Positions 1 to 7,849 of a stretch of DNA of 64,000 nucleotides are shown here, one piece after another. Every line of letters begins with the position of its first letter. Position 1 is the stretch's first letter. The notes under the pieces are model-generated. The model saw nothing but the letters and a program-made list of their open reading frames with translations. It was not told the DNA's origin and did not search any database. Both the position numbers and the translations under genes were made by a program. This DNA comes from an uncultured Helicobacter sp. (GTDB lineage: Bacteria > Campylobacterota > Campylobacteria > Campylobacterales > Helicobacteraceae), in assembly GCF_937893305.1 (NCBI RefSeq), contig NZ_CALBGN010000020.1, positions 62,001 to 126,000 on the forward strand. The letters are read 5' to 3'.

Positions 1-100
1 ATTAGTTTCAGATTCCAACTTTTTTGTGCTTAGTGGAGATCATTTCTTTTTTTTAAAACAAGCTAAAGAGATTGAACACAAGTTTCATAATAGTCTATAA
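1..100 (+). CDS. alpha/beta hydrolase, C-terminal end only
   Basis: The second forward frame is open from the window edge to a TAA at 98-100, giving about 32 residues. They include a Ser-Gly-Asp-His-Phe-Phe stretch, which resembles the catalytic-histidine region near the end of small serine alpha/beta hydrolases. Such a hydrolase commonly precedes murF in Campylobacterales, and the position fits. Substrate and start are outside the window, so the assignment rests on one short motif plus context. Confidence 0.45.
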   Translation, partial: LVSDSNFFVLSGDHFFFLKQAKEIEHKFHNSL

Positions 101-123
101 TTTAATTGATTTTTTGTTAAAAT
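72..123 (+). promoter_or_regulatory. putative murF promoter region
   Basis: TTGAAC at 72-77 and TATAAT at 96-101 are separated by 18 bases, inside the end of the upstream hydrolase gene. A second candidate is the extended -10 TGTTAAAAT at 115-123. Either could transcribe murF, whose TTG start is at 153. Not proven by sequence alone. Confidence 0.4.
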
Positions 124-152
124 TCCATAATTTTCTCTTTTAAGGATTCCTA

Positions 153-1607
153 TTGCAAGATACTGAAATTTTTATAATGGCAATGCGCTGGATTTTCCTT
201 GTGGCACTTGGCTACTATGCAATGGTAAATCTTCAATGGTATCACTACAAACTTGGACGCGTTCTTTTTAAACACCACAAACAACGCTGGCACTTATTTT
301 ATTTTGTTTTGCCAATTTTGTATTTTGTTTTTATTCCTAATAATGTTTATTTCTATGCTGGACTTTGCTTTTACCTTCTAGCACTTGGAATTTGGATTTT
401 TAATCTTAGCAAAAAGCTAATCTTAACAGGTAGAGTGTTACGCTTTTTTGGATTCTATATCATTTTTATTGTTTTTAATGAACTTTTATTGTTAGGCATT
501 GATGAATATTCTCCACTGATTCAATGTATTTATCTTTTACCATTATTTATCTCTATTTCTATATCTTCTCTCACAGAAAAGATTCTCTTAGGTCGCTATA
601 AAAAACTAGCAAAAGACAAACTAGAAAGTCTTTCAAATCTCACTATTATCGCTATTACAGGAAGCTATGGAAAAACAAGCCTTAAAAACTATCTCTCTCA
701 AATTCTACAAGAAAATTTCAAGGTTTATTCTACTCCGCGTAGCGTAAATACCTTAACAGGAATCATTGCAGATATCAATCAAAATCTCTCCCCTCTTACA
801 GATATTTACATTGTAGAAGCTGGAGCTAGAGGAAGTGGAGATATTAAAGAAATTGTAGAACTCACTGCTCCACAAATTGTTGTTGTTGGAAAAATCGGTG
901 AAGCACATCTTGAATACTTTAAGACTCTTGAAAATATTTATCGCACAAAATATGAAATCTTAGAGAGCAAACGCCTAAAAACAGCGTATATTTATAAAGA
1001 TAATATCCAACCCACACACGCAAATGTGATTAACTTTCCACAAGATCCAAGCGATATAGAAGCCACGCTACAAGGAACAAGCTTTTCTTTAAATATCAAA
1101 GGAGAAAAACTAAGCTTTCAAACACGCATTTTAGGTGCTTTTAATGTGATTAATATGAGTGCTGCTATTGCTGTAGGGAGCGATCTTGGAATCAGTAATG
1201 AACGCCTAATTAAACAAGCACAAAAATTTGAACCCATAAATCATCGCTTAAGTAAAATTGTCGTTAATGGTAAAATCATCTTAGATGATAGTTATAATGG
1301 CAACCTAGATGGAATGCTAGAAGCCATTCGTCTTGCTTCTTTACATAATGGCAAAAAGATCATTGTAACTCCCGGACTTGTAGAAAGTTCAAAAGAAGCC
1401 AATGTTAAACTTGCAAAAGCAATTGATAAAGTTTTTGATCTTGCTATTATTACAGGAGAGCTTAACGCAAACATCTTGCGCTCTAACATTCATCATACAC
1501 AAAAAATTCTCCTAAAAGATAAGACAAGCATTGAACATATTCTAAAATCCACAACAGATAGTGGCGATTTGATTCTCTTTGCAAATGATGCACCAAGTTA
1601 TATTTAA
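153..1607 (+). CDS. murF: UDP-N-acetylmuramoyl-tripeptide--D-alanyl-D-alanine ligase
   Basis: MurF joins D-Ala-D-Ala to the UDP-MurNAc-tripeptide, the last cytoplasmic step of peptidoglycan precursor synthesis. The 484-residue product has a hydrophobic N-terminal part (about residues 10-145, several membrane segments), then a Mur-ligase core with the ATP loop TGSYGKTS at about 169-176, the VEAGARGSGDI stretch at about 221 and DDSYN near 377, typical of the family. The membrane-spanning N-terminal part is the form found in Helicobacter and Campylobacter. The TTG start is supported by AAGGA at 142-146, six bases upstream. It is followed nine bases later by the HIT gene, so the two are probably co-transcribed. 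Confidence 0.93.
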   Translation: MQDTEIFIMAMRWIFLVALGYYAMVNLQWYHYKLGRVLFKHHKQRWHLFYFVLPILYFVFIPNNVYFYAGLCFYLLALGIWIFNLSKKLILTGRVLRFFGFYIIFIVFNELLLLGIDEYSPLIQCIYLLPLFISISISSLTEKILLGRYKKLAKDKLESLSNLTIIAITGSYGKTSLKNYLSQILQENFKVYSTPRSVNTLTGIIADINQNLSPLTDIYIVEAGARGSGDIKEIVELTAPQIVVVGKIGEAHLEYFKTLENIYRTKYEILESKRLKTAYIYKDNIQPTHANVINFPQDPSDIEATLQGTSFSLNIKGEKLSFQTRILGAFNVINMSAAIAVGSDLGISNERLIKQAQKFEPINHRLSKIVVNGKIILDDSYNGNLDGMLEAIRLASLHNGKKIIVTPGLVESSKEANVKLAKAIDKVFDLAIITGELNANILRSNIHHTQKILLKDKTSIEHILKSTTDSGDLILFANDAPSYI

Positions 1608-1615
1608 GGATAAAA

Positions 1616-2140
1616 ATGGATTATCTATATGCGCCTTGGCGCAGTAAATACTTTGGCTCCAAGAGAGAAATTTGTGTATTTTGTGCCATCTCTAAGGGAT
1701 TAAATTTACACACAAACACAAAAGAAGACTTTTCTTTAAGTGATGAAGCAAATCGTATCTTTTATAGAGATTCCAAAATTTTTTGCGTGATGAACAAATT
1801 TCCCTATACTCCCGGACATTTTTTGATTATTCCACACATTCACACACACTCTCCAGAATTTCTTGATTTACAAGTGTGGTTGCATTTGCAAACATTTGCA
1901 CAAAAAGGCGTAGCATTGCTAAAAGAGTTTGGCGCAAGCGGTGTAAATTTAGGAATGAATATTGAAAAAGCCGGTGGTGCTGGAATCCCAGAACATCTAC
2001 ACTTGCATCTTGTTCCACGCTACATAGGAGATACAAACTTCCTTACTACCATAGGAGACACGCGTGCTTATGGTGTAGATTTTGATCAAATTTTCAAGCG
2101 CATTAAAACACTCTCTCAAAAACATTTTATGGAACATTAA
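1616..2140 (+). CDS. HIT-family nucleotide hydrolase/transferase
   Basis: The 174-residue protein carries the histidine triad HLHLHLV at residues 127-133, the nucleotide-binding and nucleophile region of HIT enzymes. An N-terminal CVFC pair (about 20-23) after an APWR motif resembles the Ap4A-phosphorylase-like branch rather than the short Hint branch. It probably hydrolyses or phosphorolyses dinucleoside polyphosphates or AMP-linked compounds, but the exact substrate cannot be read. AAGG lies just before the ATG. The stop codon directly abuts the dgkA start, which suggests translational coupling. Confidence 0.8.
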   Translation: MDYLYAPWRSKYFGSKREICVFCAISKGLNLHTNTKEDFSLSDEANRIFYRDSKIFCVMNKFPYTPGHFLIIPHIHTHSPEFLDLQVWLHLQTFAQKGVALLKEFGASGVNLGMNIEKAGGAGIPEHLHLHLVPRYIGDTNFLTTIGDTRAYGVDFDQIFKRIKTLSQKHFMEH

Positions 2141-2509
2141 TTGAAACCTAAGTACCACTTTTTTAAAAACACACAATACGCACTAGAAGGCATAAAAACA
2201 CTTTTAAAATATGAAATTTCCTTTCGCATTGAACTTTTTGTTATGATTCCTTGTGTGATTTTTAGTTTTTTTCTACCCATTAGTGCGATAGAACAAATTT
2301 TGCTCATCAGCGTTTTATTTTTAATTTTAATTATAGAAGCACTAAATTCTAGCATAGAGGCGTGTGTGGATTTAATTACAGATAAGTGGCATAAGCAAGC
2401 CAAAATTGCTAAAGATTGCGCATCAGCAGCTGTATTTTTTAGCATCGTTCTAGCACTTATTGTATGGTTTATAGTGTTATTTCAAGCGTTTTGGATTCCA
2501 ATTTTTTAA
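2141..2509 (+). CDS. dgkA: diacylglycerol kinase
   Basis: A small integral membrane kinase of 122 residues that phosphorylates diacylglycerol to phosphatidate, recycling lipid released during envelope modification. Three hydrophobic segments are visible (about 32-48, 50-68, 95-118). The signature EALNSSIEACVDL at about 66-78 holds the conserved Glu, Asn, Glu and Asp. The gene starts at TTG directly after the TAA of the HIT gene with no spacer, so translation is probably coupled. It ends two bases before the stop of the convergent ribBA gene. Confidence 0.9.
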   Translation: MKPKYHFFKNTQYALEGIKTLLKYEISFRIELFVMIPCVIFSFFLPISAIEQILLISVLFLILIIEALNSSIEACVDLITDKWHKQAKIAKDCASAAVFFSIVLALIVWFIVLFQAFWIPIF

Positions 2510-2511
2510 TA

Positions 2512-3543
2512 TTAAATCTCAATGCGCTCTAAAATCTTAAGATTAAAACCGCTTAAGATTCCATCTAACTCATTGCTTTTAGAGCCACTTAATAGTTTAA
2601 AATCTTTGATCCCTAATTCTTTTAAAATCTGCGCACCAATACCTAAGCCTTTAATGTCATTATTATTTTTTGTATGCAAAAACACCAAATATCCACCTTT
2701 CTCTTTTAATTGCTTAATAGATTCCATTAATCCACTAAAGAGACTTTCGTTTTCTAATAATTCTAAATCTTCTCTAATACTATGAAATTTCACAAGTGGG
2801 ATTTTAGGCACACCAAAAACAAACACAAAATGTTCTCTACCTAAATGATCTTGAAATTGTATTTTTGTAGAATCTGCCCCTAAAAATCTGCAAGATTTTT
2901 TACCTACAACTCCGATTAATTGCTCAAATTGCAAACGATATTCAATTAAATCTGAAACATAAAGAATCTTTAATTGATGTTTTTTTGCAAATTCACTTAA
3001 AAATTTATCCCCCCTTCTTGCCATTAAACCATCATCTTTCATAATCTCACAAATTACGCTAATTGGCTTAAGTCCTGCTAAACGACAAATATCCACACTA
3101 GCTTCAGTATGTCCTGTGCGCTCTAGCACACCACCTTCTTTTGCAATCAAAGGAAAAATATGCCCTGGACGCACAAAATCATCTGGTTTTGTGCTAGGCT
3201 TACACATTAATTGAATCGTTAAATCTCTTTCATATGCTGAAATTCCTGTCTTTGCTTCTTTTGCATCAATAGATACGGTAAAAGCTGTTTCGTGATTTGA
3301 ACTATTTTTGCTCACCATTGGTGGCAAATCAAGTGCTTGTGCAATACTTTTGGTGATAGAAACACAAATTAATCCGCGCGCTTCTTGCGCCATAAAATTA
3401 ATTTTCTCTGGCGTGCTAAAAATCCCCGCCATCACTAAATCCCCTTCATTCTCTCTATCTTCATCATCCATTACAATAATCATTTCACCATTTTGGATTG
3501 CTTTAATCGCGGCTTCAACGCGCAAAATCGCTTCATTTTCCAT
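2512..3543 (-). CDS. ribBA: 3,4-dihydroxy-2-butanone-4-phosphate synthase with degenerate GTP-cyclohydrolase-II-like domain
   Basis: The N-terminal half (1-200) is a RibB domain: DDEDRENEGDLV near 26-37 and the GHTEASVD motif near 145 are the metal and substrate-binding elements for making dihydroxybutanone phosphate from ribulose 5-phosphate in riboflavin synthesis. The C-terminal 140 residues align in position with RibA but lack the three zinc cysteines and the catalytic segment, so this half is probably not a cyclohydrolase (a RibBX-like arrangement). A separate ribA is expected elsewhere. I chose ATG 3543, with AAGG just upstream, over an in-frame start 75 bases earlier because the extension would cover the tRNA promoter. 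Confidence 0.88.
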   Translation of the reverse strand: MENEAILRVEAAIKAIQNGEMIIVMDDEDRENEGDLVMAGIFSTPEKINFMAQEARGLICVSITKSIAQALDLPPMVSKNSSNHETAFTVSIDAKEAKTGISAYERDLTIQLMCKPSTKPDDFVRPGHIFPLIAKEGGVLERTGHTEASVDICRLAGLKPISVICEIMKDDGLMARRGDKFLSEFAKKHQLKILYVSDLIEYRLQFEQLIGVVGKKSCRFLGADSTKIQFQDHLGREHFVFVFGVPKIPLVKFHSIREDLELLENESLFSGLMESIKQLKEKGGYLVFLHTKNNNDIKGLGIGAQILKELGIKDFKLLSGSKSNELDGILSGFNLKILERIEI

Positions 3544-3611
3544 ACAAAACCTTACAAACTTTCTTAAACTTTTATTATAGCGTAATATCCGCCAAAACAA
3601 GCTTTTAACTA

Positions 3612-3640
3612 TTGACAAACAAAAAATATAAAGCTATAAT
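3612..3640 (+). promoter_or_regulatory. consensus sigma70 promoter for the tRNA-Gln/tRNA-fMet unit
   Basis: TTGACA at 3612-3617 and TATAAT at 3635-3640 are both perfect and separated by 17 bases. The tRNA-Gln gene begins 18 bases after the -10 box. A full-consensus promoter fits a highly expressed stable RNA. Confidence 0.85.
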
Positions 3641-3657
3641 TTCGACTTTTAAAACAT

Positions 3658-3732
3658 TGGGGTATCGCCAAGCGGTAAGGCACCTGGTTTTGGTCCAGGC
3701 ATTCCGAGGTTCGAATCCTTGTACCCCAGCCA
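3658..3732 (+). tRNA. tRNA-Gln (anticodon TTG)
   Basis: A cloverleaf of 75 bases with acceptor TGGGGTA pairing near the 3' end, anticodon stem CCTGG/CCAGG with loop TTTTGGT, T arm GAGGTTCGAATCCTT and an encoded CCA at 3730-3732. In this lineage glutaminyl-tRNA is usually made by charging with glutamate and amidation. The GltX2-type synthetase at 56215 in the same window is the likely charging enzyme. Confidence 0.95.
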
Positions 3733-3778
3733 CTTCTTAAACTTAATTTCAGTGATTTTATCTTTAGATATTAGTTAT

Positions 3779-3855
<77 letters not shown>

Positions 3856-3868
3856 AAACTTCAAAAAC

Positions 3869-3897
3869 TTTACAAACTTAGCTTTTGTTGTTACAAT
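3869..3897 (+). promoter_or_regulatory. putative sigma70 promoter for the 3922-4990 genes
   Basis: TTTACA at 3869-3874 and TACAAT at 3892-3897 are separated by exactly 17 bases, one mismatch each from consensus. They lie between tRNA-fMet and the ATG at 3922. Confidence 0.6.
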
Positions 3898-3921
3898 TCT
3901 GCAAAAATTTAAAGTGATTTT

Positions 3922-4329
3922 ATGGAATTTGTAGGAACTGAACTTATTTTTATTCATCTTTTGCTTTGCTTCCCATTGCTTTTGCCACCACTTTGGAATC
4001 TTTACGCACTTTTTACAAACCCATCACATACACAAAAACTCCGCGCAATAGCCATTTGCGCCCCCGCATACTACACGCTTCTTAGTGCTTGTGCTTTTAG
4101 TGGATTTGTAATTTGGGCAATGCTTGGCTTTGTTTTTACTCTCAAAATCCTTCTAATGCTCGTATTTTGGCTTGTGATTTTAATTGCAGAAATTAAACGC
4201 CACAAATTTCAAAAACAAATCCGCATTGAAGCAAACTCCACAAAACGCGAAAAGTTTTTCCGCTTTGCAAAGATTAAATACAGCTTAGATTTTTGTGTTT
4301 TTGTGTTACTCTTACTTTTTATGGTCTAA
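3922..4329 (+). CDS. small integral membrane protein of unknown function
   Basis: The 135-residue product has about four hydrophobic segments (roughly 8-30, 45-68, 70-92 and 117-134) and a basic loop rich in Lys and Arg (about 93-115). No catalytic motif is recognised. One base separates its stop from the rsmE start, so the pair is almost certainly one transcript, but this gives no clear functional link. It looks like a conserved membrane protein of Campylobacterales. No function is proposed. Confidence 0.75.
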   Translation: MEFVGTELIFIHLLLCFPLLLPPLWNLYALFTNPSHTQKLRAIAICAPAYYTLLSACAFSGFVIWAMLGFVFTLKILLMLVFWLVILIAEIKRHKFQKQIRIEANSTKREKFFRFAKIKYSLDFCVFVLLLLFMV

Positions 4330-4330
4330 A

Positions 4331-4990
4331 ATGCAATTTACCTATCACAAATGCGCTGGAGATCCTACAATCATACTTGATGGAGAGATTTATAATCATC
4401 TCTTCCGGGCACGCAGAACACGCAAACTAGATTTCTTAATACTCTGCAATTTAAATGATGCAAATGCTTATCTCTACACAATTACTGAACTTCACAAAAA
4501 ATCAGCCACTTTGCAACTTAAAACCACGCAAAAGTTGGAATCCAAAACTCCAAAAGGACATTTGATTTGGGCAATGATTGATCCTAAAAACATAGAAAAA
4601 ACACTCCCTTTTTTAAATGAACTAAACTTAGCACGCATTACATTTTTTTATGCAGATTTCTCACAAAAACATTTCAAACTTGATGATTTACGCCTAAATA
4701 GAATCCTAGAAAACTCTTGTGAGCAGTGTGGCAGATTGACACGCTTAAACATAGAAGCGCTAAACAATCTCACAGAAGTGTTACAAAAATACCCAAAAAT
4801 TGCAGTAATGGATTTTAATGCAAAGCCCTTAGAATCACCTTTAGAGATTCCATTTTTAATCGGCGCAGAAGGGGGTTTTAGCGAAGATGAACGCAAACTC
4901 TTAAACACACAAACCACCTTTAGCGCGCCAAATTGCAATATTTTACGCAGTGAAACAGCTGCTGTGTATGCTACAAGCAAAATGCTTTAA
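4331..4990 (+). CDS. rsmE: 16S rRNA (uracil-1498-N3)-methyltransferase
   Basis: RsmE is a SPOUT-fold enzyme that methylates U1498 of 16S rRNA in the small subunit. The 219-residue protein shows the C-terminal knot signatures GAEGGFSEDE and LRSETAA, which form the S-adenosylmethionine pocket, after an N-terminal PUA-like region. ATG 4331 was chosen over an upstream in-frame alternative at 4295 because it is one base from the previous stop and begins with a normal RsmE N-terminus. No strong Shine-Dalgarno sequence is present, so translation is likely coupled to the upstream membrane protein. Confidence 0.9.
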   Translation: MQFTYHKCAGDPTIILDGEIYNHLFRARRTRKLDFLILCNLNDANAYLYTITELHKKSATLQLKTTQKLESKTPKGHLIWAMIDPKNIEKTLPFLNELNLARITFFYADFSQKHFKLDDLRLNRILENSCEQCGRLTRLNIEALNNLTEVLQKYPKIAVMDFNAKPLESPLEIPFLIGAEGGFSEDERKLLNTQTTFSAPNCNILRSETAAVYATSKML

Positions 4991-5045
4991 GTCTAAAATT
5001 GCTAGAATCTTTGCAATTATGGAATCCAAAATTAAAGGAAGAAAA

Positions 5046-5516
5046 ATGCGCACTAAAAAAGCCTTTACAATGCTAGAGCTTGTGTTTATCCTAGTGATTT
5101 TAGGGATTTTAGCAGCCGTTGCGATTCCAAAAATCTCCGCAAGCAGAGATGATGCAAAACTCGTTGCACTAAAGAGTGATATAAACACTTTAAAAACCTC
5201 CTTTCCAGCATATTTTCTAGCGCAAGGTCAAGGGACTTTTACAACTGCTATTGCGCTAAGTAGTGCAAATTGGAATATAAATGACTACACAATTACAAGC
5301 AAACTTCAAGATGCCAATCAAAATCCTTGTATAAGTGCAAAACTACTTAATACAAATAGTGCGCTTGCTACAACTGCTAAAGATGTGCAGTTTTTAGAAA
5401 TCTCCACACAAACAACAGGTAGCACAAATGGAGATACTTGCGCAAAACTTGTTGAAAGCATAGGTTTAAATGCTACATTAAAAATTCCGCTACTTAGCAA
5501 TTCTATTGTGTTTTAA
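5046..5516 (+). CDS. type II/IV prepilin-like protein (pseudopilin)
   Basis: The 156-residue product begins with a class III signal: a short basic leader, then Ala before FTMLELVFILVILGILAAVA, with the Glu at +5 that prepilin peptidase substrates need, and a single hydrophobic helix. The C-terminal globular part contains two Cys residues. In Campylobacterales such pseudopilins usually belong to a DNA-uptake or secretion apparatus, but no other machine genes are next to it. ATG 5046 has AAGGA upstream; the longer open frame from 4950 overlaps rsmE and is rejected. It overlaps the next pilin gene in a TAATG. Confidence 0.85.
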   Translation: MRTKKAFTMLELVFILVILGILAAVAIPKISASRDDAKLVALKSDINTLKTSFPAYFLAQGQGTFTTAIALSSANWNINDYTITSKLQDANQNPCISAKLLNTNSALATTAKDVQFLEISTQTTGSTNGDTCAKLVESIGLNATLKIPLLSNSIVF

Positions 5517-5890
5517 TGCGCAAGGCTTTTACGCTCCTAGAGGTGATTTTTACACTTCTTTTAGTTGGAATCCTTTTAAGTTTTGCAATTCCACAATTTA
5601 GTGATTACACTAAAAATGCCTGTGTCAAAAAACTTCAAGTTCAAGTTCTAAATCTCCGCTTGGATTTAAAAGCACAACTTCAAGCACGCCAACAGATTAA
5701 TTGGGATTCCTTATACAGCCATTTAGATTTCACTTCTAAGGATTGTCATTTTAGCAAGCAAAAAGATGGTTTTGTTATTAATCATTATGGTAAGAAAGCG
5801 TATTTTAGGCTTAAGGATTCCATCTTAGAATGCCAATATTCTAAAACTTCGCATTTGCATAATGATGAATCAATGTGCGATATTTTTTAA
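5516..5890 (+). CDS. second prepilin-like protein (pseudopilin)
   Basis: The 124-residue protein has a minimal leader (MRKA) followed by FTLLEVIFTLLLVGILLSFA, again with the conserved Glu at +5. The globular region has several Cys residues (near 36, 76, 104 and 120), which could form disulphides. The start shares one base with the stop of the first pseudopilin, so the two are translated together and probably sit in the same pseudopilus. The specific role, competence or protein export, cannot be decided here. Confidence 0.83.
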   Translation: MRKAFTLLEVIFTLLLVGILLSFAIPQFSDYTKNACVKKLQVQVLNLRLDLKAQLQARQQINWDSLYSHLDFTSKDCHFSKQKDGFVINHYGKKAYFRLKDSILECQYSKTSHLHNDESMCDIF

Positions 5891-5929
5891 AATTTGCATT
5901 ATAATAATGCTTTTATTTTAGGAATCTTT

Positions 5930-6697
5930 ATGCAAGAATTTATCGCTAATTTTGATTTTTATATGCTTTTATTTCTTTTTTTTGCAGCATTTATTGCTGG
6001 CTTTATTGACTCTATTGCAGGTGGTGGTGGAATGATAACAATCCCCGCACTCTTACTTGCTGGAATCTCTCCTTTGCAAGCCCTAGCCACAAACAAACTT
6101 CAAAGCTCTTTTGGAAGTTTCTCAGCAACTTTGCAGTTTTACAAAAGAGGTTATATCAACCTAAAATCCGGACTCCCATTTGCTATTATTGCCTTTGTTT
6201 TTTCAGCAATAGGCACATTAAGCGTGCAATTTATCCAAATAGAATTTCTCTCCAAAGTTCTCCCATTTTTAATCTTAATTTTTGGATTGTATTTTTTATT
6301 TTCACCAAATATTAAAGAAGTAGAAAAAACAGAAAAATTAAACACAGCATATTTAAGTCTTGCAATCGCTGCCGTGGGTTTTTATGATGGCTTTTTTGGT
6401 CCTGGAACTGGATCGTTTTTTATGCTTGCACTAATTATTATTGGCGGTTTTAGTCTAACACAGAGTTTAGGGCAAGCAAAACTTTATAATTTTTCAACAA
6501 ATCTTGCCTCTTTAATCTTCTTTGCAGTTGGCGGATATATGCTTTGGAGCATAGGATTACTTATGGCTCTTGGGCAATTTATTGGCGCAAATCTTGGCTC
6601 TAAAATGGCAATGCGCTATGGAATCCGTATTGTTAAGCCCATTGTTGTCGCAGTTTCTTTCCTAATGGCAGCTAAACTTCTTTATGAACAACTCTAA
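5930..6697 (+). CDS. TSUP family (TauE/SafE-type) membrane transporter
   Basis: A 255-residue membrane protein with about seven to eight hydrophobic segments in two related halves. The GFIDSIAGGGGMITIPALL stretch near the N-terminus and the matching FYDGFFGPGTGSFF stretch in the second half are characteristic of this family, whose members export sulfite, sulfonates or other organic anions. ATG 5930 has TAGGA six to ten bases upstream and is preferred to the TTG at 5894. The lysE-type exporter begins eight bases downstream, so the two exporters form an operon. Confidence 0.85.
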   Translation: MQEFIANFDFYMLLFLFFAAFIAGFIDSIAGGGGMITIPALLLAGISPLQALATNKLQSSFGSFSATLQFYKRGYINLKSGLPFAIIAFVFSAIGTLSVQFIQIEFLSKVLPFLILIFGLYFLFSPNIKEVEKTEKLNTAYLSLAIAAVGFYDGFFGPGTGSFFMLALIIIGGFSLTQSLGQAKLYNFSTNLASLIFFAVGGYMLWSIGLLMALGQFIGANLGSKMAMRYGIRIVKPIVVAVSFLMAAKLLYEQL

Positions 6698-6705
6698 GGA
6701 AAACT

Positions 6706-7356
6706 ATGGAGATTTATCTACAAGGGCTACTTATCGCACTTTCGCTATTTGCAACCATTGGTGCGCAAAATATGTTTGTAATTAAGCAAGGAATCTTAAA
6801 AAATCATATTCTTTGGGTGTGTGTCGTTTGCATTATTTGCGATATTGTGCTTGTAAATATTGGAATCTTTGGCATTGGAGAATTTCTAGCTAAAAATAGG
6901 ATTTTTACAATTTTGCTAGGTATTATAGGAACGCTGTTTGTCTTAAGCTATGGAATCCTATCTTTACGTTCTGCTTTTAGAGCAAATCAACGCCTAGAAC
7001 TCCAAGCACAAGGACACAAAACAAGCCTTGTAAAAATCATTACTCAAACACTAGCAATCACTCTTTTAAATCCTCATGTATATTTAGATACGATTTTAAT
7101 TTTAGGCGCCATAGCCCTGCCCTTTAATCTCAATGAAAAACTCTTGTTAAGCGGTGGAATCATCAATGCATCTTGTCTTTGGTTTTTGTGTCTTGGATTT
7201 GCAGCGCACAAAGCAAGTATTCTTTTTAAAAATCCAAAATCTTGGGTGTTTTTAAATTCTTTCACCGCACTTGTAATGTTTGTGCTAGCATATATGTTAG
7301 CAAGCTTTACTTTGGAAGAATTACAAGTGGCTTTAATGGAAGATTTTAGATTTTAG
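6706..7356 (+). CDS. LysE/ArgO-type amino-acid exporter
   Basis: The 216-residue protein has six hydrophobic segments and the LysE signatures: ATIGAQNMFVIKQG at about 17-30 and LLNPHVYLDT in the middle, which in the family contain the conserved Gly-Gln-Asn and Asn-Pro. Such proteins export basic amino acids such as lysine or arginine across the inner membrane. The substrate here is inferred only. The start has AAGGA upstream. It ends 13 bases before the end of the convergent frameshifted gene. Confidence 0.88.
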   Translation: MEIYLQGLLIALSLFATIGAQNMFVIKQGILKNHILWVCVVCIICDIVLVNIGIFGIGEFLAKNRIFTILLGIIGTLFVLSYGILSLRSAFRANQRLELQAQGHKTSLVKIITQTLAITLLNPHVYLDTILILGAIALPFNLNEKLLLSGGIINASCLWFLCLGFAAHKASILFKNPKSWVFLNSFTALVMFVLAYMLASFTLEELQVALMEDFRF

Positions 7357-7369
7357 ATTCCATTTAACT

Positions 7370-7839
7370 TTATGGCATAAAAGCCAAAAATCTAGAATCT
7401 AACATCACATTTTCTAAACTTCTTTGTAAAAATAAAAACCTACCATCACACACAAAGCCAAGCTCCTCCCAATCCGTGTGATTTAGCTTATCACATATTT
7501 CTTGTAGTTTTATGTTTCCCAGCTCACCCCATTGCCAAAAGGTGGAATTTTGCCTGTTAAAGCATAGTAGATTCCAAGTTTGCAGTTGAGATTATCGGTT
7601 GTCTTTGTGGTGCTAACCTTGATATTCACAGGATAAAATATATTATTTTCTTCAAAGCTAAAATCCACCCAATCACGCATATTAGGACGATTTATCGCAA
7701 AACTAGAATCTAAAAAATTAAAAATCTCATCTTCATTAAAAGCGGAATTGATTCTCCCATCGCGACTTTGTTGGCTTAAATGTAGATTCTGCTGTTGTAA
7801 AAATTCTACAATGTCTTCAAGTGTCTTAGGCAAAGTCAT
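7370..7839 (-). pseudogene. frameshifted restriction-endonuclease-like gene
   Basis: An ATG at 7839 with AAGGA upstream opens a 109-codon frame that stops at 7510. A second frame continues coherently from there to a TAA at 7370 (WEELGFVCDGRFLFLQRS and so on). Adding one G to the GGG run (CCC at 7518-7520 on the given strand) joins them into one 156-residue protein. The N-terminal part has DWVDF followed by YPVNIKVS, which resembles a PD-(D/E)xK nuclease core of type II restriction enzymes, and NLNCKLGIYYALTG. The family is inferred, not certain. It begins ten bases after ilvD, so it is read from that transcript. Confidence 0.55.
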
Positions 7840-7849
7840 TTATATATCC

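Noticed and set aside
3544..3618. Longer N-terminus for RibBA
   Set aside because: The extension covers the tRNA promoter on the other strand and adds no family sequence. ATG 3543 has a ribosome site and the normal start.
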